Origin: a virus
Direction: 5' to 3' (one strand)
DNA length: 20,093 nucleotides
Virus record (IMG/VR): IMGVR_UViG_3300029915_001234
Location: 1-20,093 of that record
Shown: piece by piece, positions 13,570 through 20,093 of the stretch
How the letters are laid out: each line of letters begins with the position of its first letter
How positions within the stretch are numbered: the stretch's first letter is position 1
The notes under the pieces: generated by a model
What the model saw: the letters and a program-made list of their open reading frames with translations, nothing else
The model's database searches: none
What the model was told of the DNA's origin: nothing
Translations under genes and position numbers: made by a program

Positions 13570-16500
13570 GTGTCTGAACCGCTAGAAGCACAGAATCCAG
13601 AACTAGACGTCGCGACGCGAAGTCCCGCGAAGAAGCGCGTCATGCGTTTACCGGACGGTGAGATCGTGCCGGTCGGCGAATTCAAATCGATGAGCAAACT
13701 CGACCGCGACACGCTTATCTACTATCTCGGCGAGGAAAAACGGGTGATCCCGGCCAGCGCCAAAAAGAAGGCGCGGGTGGAATGGGTGACCGATTACAAT
13801 CCCGGCAACGCGCTGCTGAACCAGCCGCTCCAGCCCGGCCCGGAGTCTCCCATCTGCAAGCAATGTGATCTATACAACAATGGCTGCCGGACTCCGTTCA
13901 TGCCTTATGCCGGATCAACCACCCCGCTGGTGACGGTCATTTTTGAGGGGGTTAACCGGGCTGAGGACATGGAAGGCGAACTGGGCCACGGCGGCAGCAG
14001 CCAGCGCCTGCGCCGCATTATCAAAGATGCCGTGGCCGCGACCGGCGTGACCGAGGCCGACATCCGTTGGGTGCCAATGACCCGTTGTCACAGCTGGGCA
14101 AAAAAGGTCATCGACCTTAAGCCGCGCGGCAACTGGTGCCGCTACCATGTCATTGACGATCTCCTACGCCACCCGCCCGCCGTGATCATGCCGGTAGGGA
14201 CAAAGGCGCTGGGCCTGCTGTCACACAAATCCAACGCCGGGGAGTGGTCGGGGCGCACGTTGACTTTTCGCGGCTGGCCGGATGACTGGCTGATGGATGC
14301 AAAGTACGCGCTGCCGCGTGTGCTGCACCAGCCGAACGTGCCCAAGGGCGCACCCGTGCCACCACCGCTGCCGCCGGACATACTGGGGCACCCTCTGTTC
14401 GGGCCGCCGTCAGACGTCCGCGTACCGGTCTGTCCGATTCAAGCCCCAAGGTTGATCGACCTTGCCCAGAGCGACAAGGTCACCAAGGAGTGGGAGAGCC
14501 ACATCGTCCGGGCGCTCAAGCTGGCCAAGGACGGGGTCAAGGCTTTGACGTATACGCGGCCTTGGTACCGTTTTACGGAGGACGTTGAGGCGATCGAGCA
14601 GACGCTTCGGGAACTGTTGACAAATCCCGGCCTGCGCCTGTGCTACGACACGGAAACCACGGGCCTGCGCCCGTGGGCGGCTTCGGCGGCCATTGTCAGC
14701 ATGATGTTCCGCTGGACAGACCCGGCAGACGGTCAACCGCGTTCACTCGGTTTTCCGTGGGACTGTGAAAACAGCGCGGTGCGCCCCCACATCAAGCGGC
14801 TGAAGCTGCTCGTCTGGGCGGTGCTTATTCAGTCGTCGCTGGTCGGCCACAACCTGACCTTCGACATGTTGTATACGTTTGCCGTGTTCTGGCGCAAACA
14901 TCTGACCGGCTGGACTGACCCGGCCTTCAACCGGCGGCGGGACAAGCTGGTCACCGAGCTGGCCAACGCCTGCCATTGCGACACGTGGCACATGGCGTTT
15001 GCGTGGCAGCAGCGCCGGGGCAGTCTCGGCTTGGATGCGCTCGCATACGACTGGGTGCCTGATCTGGCCGGGTACGAGGAGGAGATGACGCTGCTGATCG
15101 GGCTGCACCACGAGGCCATGAACCCGGCGGCAGGCAAGGGCGGCCACTACCTGAACTGCCCAAAGGAAAAGTGGCCCACGCATCTCCAGCCCTACGTCAT
15201 GGGTGACGTGGAGGTCTGCTATCAGGCGCATGACAAAATACAGGCGAAGCTGGAAGGCAGCACGGTCTACACGTTCCCGCTGGCCAACCCAAACGCGCCC
15301 GGAAAGTTTCGCTATTTTACGCCGCAAAACCGGGACTTTGTCTACCACCAGATCATGGCCCCGGCGGCTGCCGTGCTGATGAAGATGATGGCGCGGGGCA
15401 TGTACATCGACCAGACGGCACTGGTGAACATGGAAGACCAGATGCCGAAGGATATTCGGAAGCTGCGGGAAGACCTGAAAACGGTCGACCCGCGCATCGA
15501 AGCGTGGGTGGCCACACAAGAGGCGACCCAGAAGGGCAAGAAAATAAAAGGTGACTACGACGACGACGGCGAGGAGCGCTACGCCAAGTGGGAGTTTGAT
15601 CTGGAAGACAAGGCCCAGCTGAAAGACCTGCTGTTCAACTGCCTTGACTTGCCCGTGCTGCGCTTCACCAAAGGTGGTCGCAAGCTGCTGGGCGACGATG
15701 TGCAGAAGGCGCACGACGCCATGGCGCGGGCGGTCAGGCAGGAAATGACGGAAATTGCTGACAATCCGGTAATGGTAGAAAAAGCCGTGCAGGCCCAGCT
15801 CCGCGAGGTGGCGGCGGTAGACAAGTTCACCTTGAACAAAATTTGCTGCCAGTTTGAAAATCTGCGCCCGCTTCAAAAATACCGCAAGGCGCTGAAGCTT
15901 TACTCCACATACGTGCGACCGCTGCGCAATCTTTTCAGCGTCGGGCTGGACAAGAAGGAGCGTACGGCGGATGCGCACTTGTGTTTTGACCAGTGCATCC
16001 ACGCCCGCTTCATGCTAACGGGTACACGCGGTGGCCGCCTGTGTGTTTCAGGTGAAACTATCTTGGACGTGCGTGTTAACGGAGTGAAGAAACTTGTTGC
16101 AATTAAAGACATATGGAAGTATAATAAACAGCATGTTACAGTCAAAACCCATAAAGGCCGCTGGTGTCGTATCAGCAAGCTTTACTACAAAGGAACAGAG
16201 CAAATGTATGAAGCCGTATCTGCGAGCGGTTTCACGATTAAAGCTACGGCACAACATCGAATTTACACCTCAAGCGGATGGAAGCATCTCGGCGACATTA
16301 CCAGACAAGACACCGTTCTCGTTGATACTGACAGCCGACCGGAAGCTGGTTCTAACGGCGGACAGTTTTCGTCTGCTGGCCTTGGAAAAGAAGTGGAGCT
16401 TTCAGACCGTAAGCGAGCGCATCTCGCGGCGGGTCGCACTCCGCAGCTGGCGCGAGTACCCTCAATTTCGGGAACAGCTAAAGCAACTGTATTCAGCTCG

Positions 16501-19356
16501 GCTGGTCGAAGCCCAAATCGGAAACCGGAACGGCGAACGGAAACCATCGCTGTCAATACCAGAGGAGAAACTTACCTTGCTGATTCAGCGTGGAATTCCG
16601 GTGGAGCGGATTGCGAAGATGTTCAAAACTACCCCGTTTTTAGTGCAACGGAATATGCAGGTATATGGGTTACAGAAATTGGGCAGCGCCCCGCTGAAAG
16701 CACGGGCACTGACCGAGGCCCAGATTTTGGAAATCAACCGGATGTGCCCCGGATTGATGGTGGCCTTCGCGAACTACTCCGTGGACAAACCTGCTTTTTA
16801 CCGGGCAGCTTACGACGCGTATACAAACCTACTGACAGCGGCGTGGTTTTTGAAGGACATGTGTCACATGCCGTTTACGCGACACAAAGAGACGTATGGC
16901 GGCTTGGAGGAGATATCGTGGTCAATGAACCGGCGCGAGCTTTACATTTCAAAAGAGCTGATCGCAGCGGGCATACCGCACTACAGGGAATACGTATACA
17001 GCGGGAGCTTGCGAGCCGACTTCGCTCTGATTGGTACAAGCATACTGGTGGAGATAGACGGGGAGTACCATACCGAATCCGGCGACAAGCGCAATACGGA
17101 TGTAGCGACGAAACTGGGCTACCAAGTGCTTCGCTTCACGACGAAGGAAGCACAGTTCAGCGCTGGAATGGTGGTGGCATCAATCAAGGCTGCTTTGAGC
17201 ACCTGCTCGAAATTAAATCCGTTGGTGTCGAAGCGGTCTGGGACATCGAAGTCGAAGAAGACCACAGCTATCTAGCCCACGGCCTGTTTCACCACAATTC
17301 TTGCCAAGACCCCAACCTGCAACAGCTGCCCCGCGACGGCGTTGTCAAATCGATGTTCACATCCCGCTTCAAGGAGCGGGGCTGTATCTACCAAGCTGAC
17401 TTGTCCCAGATCGAGCTGCGCCTGCTGGCCGCCGCCTGCGGTGACTCGATGATGGTCAAGGCCTACTTCGATGACATCGATCTGCACTCGCAGACCACCA
17501 GCCTGATTTTCGGCGTCAAGTACGAGGAGTTCTCGAAGGACAACATGAAGCGGCTTCAGAAGCTGGGCAAGGACAAGGAGGCCAAGGCGCTCGACGAAAA
17601 ACGGTCAATCGGCAAGTGTGTTGATCCGTTAACTCTAGTGTCGGTTAACGGGAGCATAGCGCGGATTGGCGACGTGCATTCAGGCAGGCAGGACGATACT
17701 TTTTACCCTGTGACGGGCATGTCCATACAAACACCTACCGGTGTTGCAGAAATCCGTAGTTTTTACAGTAACGGTGTAAAAGAACGCCTTCTTGTTTGCA
17801 GTTTGCACGGCATCTTAAGTTGCAGCCTTAACCACCGGTTTCAACTCGCAGACGGCTCACTGGTGATGGCTTCTGACTTGAAAGAAGGGATGGTGCTTAA
17901 AGACGGTCAAGCTCTGGTTAGCGGCAGCTCTGACAGCAAGGTGTTTTTTAACCCGTTCGGAACTGAACCTAAAAGCGATGTTTTTCAGGTTAATGTTACA
18001 CGGGAGCTGGCCTATGTGCTGGGTCTATTTTACGGTGACGGTTGTTCAGTCCGCAATCGAATCGAAATAACTACTGGCGGCAAACCAGAGGCTTTTGCTT
18101 GGCAGGATACCGTGGCTGAAGCTCTAAAAACTTGTGGCTTTGAGCCGTGTATACAGCGGACTACTTTTAGCGGCACACATAAATCTGCAAAACTAGGTAA
18201 GATCACGGGCGCTTCAGGCTCTGTGCGGTTTGGCTGCAAACGTGTTTCTGACCTATTTGTGCAGCTAGGTGCCGTGGACGCGACTGATTACAGGCGGCGC
18301 ACCTTACTGATACCTAACTGGTTATTCAACGCCAGTCGCGACGTGAAGCTTGAATTCTTGGCCGGACTTTTGGATACGGATGGCTACGTTAAAAAAGACG
18401 GCAGTGCTTACGTAACCTCTAAATCATGGCGTTTCGCTCAAGACCTGCAAGTGTTGTTAGGCACTCTAAACATCGCAAGCACGGTCAGCCCTAGCTGGAA
18501 CAAGTTGTACAGCAAACATTATTTTAACGTCAGAATTGCACGTCGTGACTCAGGTGAATTTGTGTGTAGACTGCGCCACACAGCTAAGCGCGAGCGCTTA
18601 AATCCGAAAGTAGCTTTTCGCTACGGTGCCCGCGTAAAAAACACGGTTAAGTTGGTTTTGCCACTAGAACGCGCAGCACTTGTTGAGATTTCAGTAGACG
18701 CGCCGCATCTGTACCTGCCCGAAGGCCTTACGACTCACCAGACTGTGAACTTCCTCACCGGGTATGGCGGCGGGGCCATGGGCCTGCAAAACGTGCTGGC
18801 CGGAAAAGACATTTACAAGTCGCCGGAGGAATGTCAGCTGATCATTGACAAGTTCTTCGACGCCTACCCCGCGCTGCGCACACTGCTTCAGAAGTATAAG
18901 CGGTTCATTCTCGAAGAACAGGTGGCCGTCTCCATTTTCGGGCGTGTGCGCGTATTCGAGGAAGTGCTCGGCAACGACGAGGAGGCCAAGGCCAAGGCAC
19001 TGCGCGCGGGCTGCAACCATCTGATCCAGTCCACCGCGTCGGACATGATGCTCGTAGCCTTGTTCTGCATCGAGAACCTGATGCGCCGGGCGGGTCTGGA
19101 ATCACTCCTTGTGTCCACCGTCCACGACTCGCTGCTGATCGACTGCATCCGGGAGGAGCTGCCGCAGGTGCACGAGATCGTGATGCTGGTGCTTAATGAT
19201 TTTCCGGGCGTCTTCAAGGCCGTGTTCGGCGACGGCTACGATACATCGTGGATGACGGTTGGTTTCACGGGCGACGCGGAGGTCGGTGAGAATTATTTGG
19301 CCATGCGCAAGATTCCAAAAATGGATATTGACTGGACGGAACTTTTGGCGCTGTAG
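13570..19356 (+). CDS. polA: DNA polymerase I-like replicative polymerase with UDG-like domain; two inteins
   Basis: Family A polymerase precursor of 1928 aa, 1134 aa after two inteins are removed. Residues about 94-260 form a uracil-DNA-glycosylase-like domain with the family-4 Fe-S pattern Cys96-x2-Cys99 ... Cys173-x16-Cys190, although the usual GEAPG loop reads EGVNRA, so glycosylase activity is uncertain. The 3'-5' proofreading exonuclease has Asp360-Thr-Glu362, HNLTFD with Asp432, and YVMGD with Asp546. The polymerase domain has a split GRL/SCQDPNLQ motif, motif A ADLSQIELR (Asp1277), a split motif B RSIGK/TVNFLTGYG, and motif C VHDS (Asp1853). There is no 5'-3' exonuclease. GTG 13570 is preferred for its GTTCTA-N7 context and 39-bp divergent gap; ATG 13642 is an alternative supported by the rarer codons between the two. 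Confidence 0.93.
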   Translation: MSEPLEAQNPELDVATRSPAKKRVMRLPDGEIVPVGEFKSMSKLDRDTLIYYLGEEKRVIPASAKKKARVEWVTDYNPGNALLNQPLQPGPESPICKQCDLYNNGCRTPFMPYAGSTTPLVTVIFEGVNRAEDMEGELGHGGSSQRLRRIIKDAVAATGVTEADIRWVPMTRCHSWAKKVIDLKPRGNWCRYHVIDDLLRHPPAVIMPVGTKALGLLSHKSNAGEWSGRTLTFRGWPDDWLMDAKYALPRVLHQPNVPKGAPVPPPLPPDILGHPLFGPPSDVRVPVCPIQAPRLIDLAQSDKVTKEWESHIVRALKLAKDGVKALTYTRPWYRFTEDVEAIEQTLRELLTNPGLRLCYDTETTGLRPWAASAAIVSMMFRWTDPADGQPRSLGFPWDCENSAVRPHIKRLKLLVWAVLIQSSLVGHNLTFDMLYTFAVFWRKHLTGWTDPAFNRRRDKLVTELANACHCDTWHMAFAWQQRRGSLGLDALAYDWVPDLAGYEEEMTLLIGLHHEAMNPAAGKGGHYLNCPKEKWPTHLQPYVMGDVEVCYQAHDKIQAKLEGSTVYTFPLANPNAPGKFRYFTPQNRDFVYHQIMAPAAAVLMKMMARGMYIDQTALVNMEDQMPKDIRKLREDLKTVDPRIEAWVATQEATQKGKKIKGDYDDDGEERYAKWEFDLEDKAQLKDLLFNCLDLPVLRFTKGGRKLLGDDVQKAHDAMARAVRQEMTEIADNPVMVEKAVQAQLREVAAVDKFTLNKICCQFENLRPLQKYRKALKLYSTYVRPLRNLFSVGLDKKERTADAHLCFDQCIHARFMLTGTRGGRLCVSGETILDVRVNGVKKLVAIKDIWKYNKQHVTVKTHKGRWCRISKLYYKGTEQMYEAVSASGFTIKATAQHRIYTSSGWKHLGDITRQDTVLVDTDSRPEAGSNGGQFSSAGLGKEVELSDRKRAHLAAGRTPQLARVPSISGTAKATVFSSAGRSPNRKPERRTETIAVNTRGETYLADSAWNSGGADCEDVQNYPVFSATEYAGIWVTEIGQRPAESTGTDRGPDFGNQPDVPRIDGGLRELLRGQTCFLPGSLRRVYKPTDSGVVFEGHVSHAVYATQRDVWRLGGDIVVNEPARALHFKRADRSGHTALQGIRIQRELASRLRSDWYKHTGGDRRGVPYRIRRQAQYGCSDETGLPSASLHDEGSTVQRWNGGGINQGCFEHLLEIKSVGVEAVWDIEVEEDHSYLAHGLFHHNSCQDPNLQQLPRDGVVKSMFTSRFKERGCIYQADLSQIELRLLAAACGDSMMVKAYFDDIDLHSQTTSLIFGVKYEEFSKDNMKRLQKLGKDKEAKALDEKRSIGKCVDPLTLVSVNGSIARIGDVHSGRQDDTFYPVTGMSIQTPTGVAEIRSFYSNGVKERLLVCSLHGILSCSLNHRFQLADGSLVMASDLKEGMVLKDGQALVSGSSDSKVFFNPFGTEPKSDVFQVNVTRELAYVLGLFYGDGCSVRNRIEITTGGKPEAFAWQDTVAEALKTCGFEPCIQRTTFSGTHKSAKLGKITGASGSVRFGCKRVSDLFVQLGAVDATDYRRRTLLIPNWLFNASRDVKLEFLAGLLDTDGYVKKDGSAYVTSKSWRFAQDLQVLLGTLNIASTVSPSWNKLYSKHYFNVRIARRDSGEFVCRLRHTAKRERLNPKVAFRYGARVKNTVKLVLPLERAALVEISVDAPHLYLPEGLTTHQTVNFLTGYGGGAMGLQNVLAGKDIYKSPEECQLIIDKFFDAYPALRTLLQKYKRFILEEQVAVSIFGRVRVFEEVLGNDEEAKAKALRAGCNHLIQSTASDMMLVALFCIENLMRRAGLESLLVSTVHDSLLIDCIREELPQVHEIVMLVLNDFPGVFKAVFGDGYDTSWMTVGFTGDAEVGENYLAMRKIPKMDIDWTELLAL
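16042..17298 (+). mobile_element. Polymerase intein 1, splicing domain with out-of-frame endonuclease
   Basis: 419-aa intein between Leu and Ser of the polymerase GRLS motif. Splicing blocks are in the polymerase frame: Cys1 (CVSGETILDV), block B with Thr69-x-x-His72 (IKATAQHRIYTSSGW), block F (VWDIEVEEDHSYLAHG) and C-terminal LFHHN followed by Ser. Intein residues about 98-390 carry no LAGLIDADG or HNH motif; they are Ser/Gly/Arg-rich and look like a disordered spacer. The same DNA read in the +1 frame encodes an HTH plus Vsr/DUF559-like endonuclease. Splicing residues are all present, so self-excision is expected. Confidence 0.9.
16208..17275 (+). CDS. Vsr/DUF559-like (EDxHD) endonuclease overlapping the intein in the +1 frame
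   Basis: A 355-codon open frame wholly inside polymerase intein 1 but shifted +1 relative to the polymerase. Numbering from ATG 16208, residues 119-155 look like a helix-turn-helix (PVERIAKMFKTTPFLVQRNM). Residues 241-315 match the Vsr/DUF559 nuclease fold: Glu244, Asp271 in RADFAL, Glu282-Ile-Asp284 in ILVEIDGEYH, His288, Asp298, then LGYQVLRFTT. This fits the EDxHD homing endonuclease group (Vsr-like), previously linked to phage introns and inteins. The start is unsure: ATG 16208 follows GGAACAGAG; TTG 16322 or TTG 16094 are possible, as is frameshifting from the polymerase frame. The domain ends where the intein's C-terminal splicing blocks resume in the polymerase frame. Confidence 0.72.
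   Translation: MKPYLRAVSRLKLRHNIEFTPQADGSISATLPDKTPFSLILTADRKLVLTADSFRLLALEKKWSFQTVSERISRRVALRSWREYPQFREQLKQLYSARLVEAQIGNRNGERKPSLSIPEEKLTLLIQRGIPVERIAKMFKTTPFLVQRNMQVYGLQKLGSAPLKARALTEAQILEINRMCPGLMVAFANYSVDKPAFYRAAYDAYTNLLTAAWFLKDMCHMPFTRHKETYGGLEEISWSMNRRELYISKELIAAGIPHYREYVYSGSLRADFALIGTSILVEIDGEYHTESGDKRNTDVATKLGYQVLRFTTKEAQFSAGMVVASIKAALSTCSKLNPLVSKRSGTSKSKKTTAI
17617..18741 (+). mobile_element. Polymerase intein 2 in the O-helix, LAGLIDADG type, C-terminal Gln
   Basis: 375-aa in-frame intein starting CVDPLTLVSV, block B (LSCSLNHRFQLADGS), two LAGLIDADG helices (YVLGLFYGDGCS and FLAGLLDTDGYV), block F (ALVEISVDAPHLYLPEG) and C-terminal LTTHQ followed by extein Thr. The last residue is Gln in place of the usual Asn; natural Gln-ending inteins are known but rare. 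It splits motif B (RSIGK/TVNFLTGYG) right after the catalytic Lys, so the unspliced polymerase cannot bind dNTP. The DNA is more AT-rich than the exteins. Confidence 0.93.
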
Positions 19357-19366
19357 TTAGCACAGC

Positions 19367-19765
19367 ATGAACGCACGCTCGCTCTTTGAACGCGCCGCAG
19401 GCCCTGCGCCCGTGGAAGCTCCGCCCAAACCCGGTGTAAAGCCCGGCGCGCCCCCGACCCGTCCGGCTCCCAAGCATCCCAACCCGTTTCGCCGCCGCCT
19501 GCCGGGCCGCGATCCCGGCCCAATGCCCAAGCCAAAAGCTTGTGTGGAAGATATCGGCGACGCGGCCAAAAAGGCGCGCAGCCTTTTCAAGCGCCCGGAA
19601 AAGAAAGGAGACCCTGCACGGGCTTTATTCAAGCAATTTCAGAACGATCCTAATTTGAGCAAAAGCCTTAAATCTGGAGCGATCAAGTGGTGTGGCAGTG
19701 ATCCTGAACCGAAGGCACCTCCACAGCAGGAGTCCGCTAAGTCCGTCATCCGCAGCCTGCGATGA
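19367..19765 (+). CDS. Proline-rich protein with three ARSLF-like repeats
   Basis: 132-aa basic, Pro/Lys-rich, mostly disordered protein. A five-residue motif occurs three times: ARSLF at 3-7, ARSLF at 70-74 and ARALF at 84-88, each followed by a charged residue. A poly-Pro-like linker spans residues 14-58. There are no catalytic motifs and no family recognised. Repeated short linear motifs in a disordered chain suggest a multivalent adaptor, perhaps for a replication or virion partner. It starts 10 bases after the polymerase stop, and its TGA overlaps the next gene's ATG, so it is probably co-expressed with both. Confidence 0.78.
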   Translation: MNARSLFERAAGPAPVEAPPKPGVKPGAPPTRPAPKHPNPFRRRLPGRDPGPMPKPKACVEDIGDAAKKARSLFKRPEKKGDPARALFKQFQNDPNLSKSLKSGAIKWCGSDPEPKAPPQQESAKSVIRSLR

Positions 19766-20093
19766 GTTCACTAGCCAAAAGAATTTTGACCGAGATGGCG
19801 CTCGACTTGGGCGACGCTCCCGACTGGATCGACCCGCAGAAGAAGGCGAAGATCAGCGGCGGCACGCACCCCTACGCCAACAACCCGGCCTTCCCGCAGC
19901 AGAAGCCCGCGCGCCGTCCGGGTGCGCCGTTCAAGGCCGATGCCGCCCGGCGCGACCCGACGAACAATTACAGCGAGCTGGTGGCGTCCCACGTCTACCC
20001 GGAGATCATCAACAAGGTGCGCCAGTATACCGGCCAAGACCCGCGCCGGATTCAGCCGCAGCATCTGATGATGATGGCCGGACAGGCCATGCA
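19762..20093 (+). CDS. Hypothetical protein, 3' end cut off by window edge
   Basis: Open frame starting ATG 19762 in an ATGA overlap with the preceding gene and still open at the window end (110 residues visible). It begins MSSLAKRILTEMALDLGD and continues with a polar, Pro/Lys/Arg-rich segment (GGTHPYANNPAFP, then KPARRPGAPF) and a more ordered part from about residue 75. No family is recognised. The N-terminal hydrophobic/Leu-x-Glu pattern is loosely similar to that of the 112-aa and 101-aa proteins elsewhere in the window. Confidence 0.75.
   Translation, partial: MSSLAKRILTEMALDLGDAPDWIDPQKKAKISGGTHPYANNPAFPQQKPARRPGAPFKADAARRDPTNNYSELVASHVYPEIINKVRQYTGQDPRRIQPQHLMMMAGQAM

Noticed and set aside
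14743-16002. Long minus-strand open frame (419 codons) antisense to the polymerase
   Set aside because: It mirrors the exonuclease/polymerase coding region, is rich in His, Arg, Val and Leu typical of antisense reading of GC-rich genes, and has no recognisable domain. The polymerase motifs on the plus strand are clear.
1-20093. GTATAC palindrome appears about 11 times, roughly twice the random expectation
   Set aside because: Most copies are inside coding sequence with no positional pattern; the excess is modest and could come from codon pairs.

Overview
The window looks like part of a sizeable, tailed double-stranded DNA bacteriophage genome (Caudoviricetes). It combines a baseplate J-like structural protein, a DNA polymerase I, a DnaB-family helicase and a DinG/XPD-like helicase with many small tightly packed unknown genes, ATGA stop/start overlaps and almost no intergenic DNA. 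I see no tRNA, rRNA, CRISPR array, insertion sequence or obvious terminator hairpin. The host cannot be told from this sequence.

Layout. Minus strand 1-4121: an iron-sulphur DinG/XPD-like helicase carrying an intein, then a zinc-ribbon protein, a 112-aa protein and a partial gene. Plus strand 4162-7676: a 78-aa protein, baseplate J-like protein, a 101-aa protein and a family-2 glycosyltransferase. Minus strand 7645-8316: an FkbM-type methyltransferase. Plus strand 8389-9350: an M28/M20-like zinc peptidase and a 45-aa basic protein. Minus strand 9324-11777: a DnaB-like replicative helicase carrying an intein. Plus strand 11806-12444: a free-standing HNH endonuclease. Minus strand 12448-13530: an unknown protein with a four-cysteine cluster. 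Plus strand 13570-19356: a polymerase with a UDG-like domain, a proofreading exonuclease and a Pol I domain, interrupted by two inteins; then a proline-rich protein and a partial gene to the window end.

The replication set (polymerase, replicative helicase, accessory Fe-S helicase) is heavily colonised by mobile elements: four inteins, each placed inside a catalytic or nucleotide-binding motif, plus an HNH endonuclease. Three inteins have in-frame LAGLIDADG endonucleases. The fourth, the first polymerase intein, is the most striking thing here. Its splicing blocks are in the polymerase frame, but its endonuclease (HTH plus Vsr/DUF559-like EDxHD catalytic domain) is written in the +1 frame, while the polymerase frame stays open across the same roughly 0.9 kb as a low-complexity linker.

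Regulation. Strand changes eight times with gaps of 28-72 bp between divergent genes and overlaps or 3 bp between convergent ones. A GTTCTT hexamer sits a few bases upstream of several starts, including both sides of the 40-bp divergent helicase/tail-operon gap. It is a candidate phage-specific expression signal.
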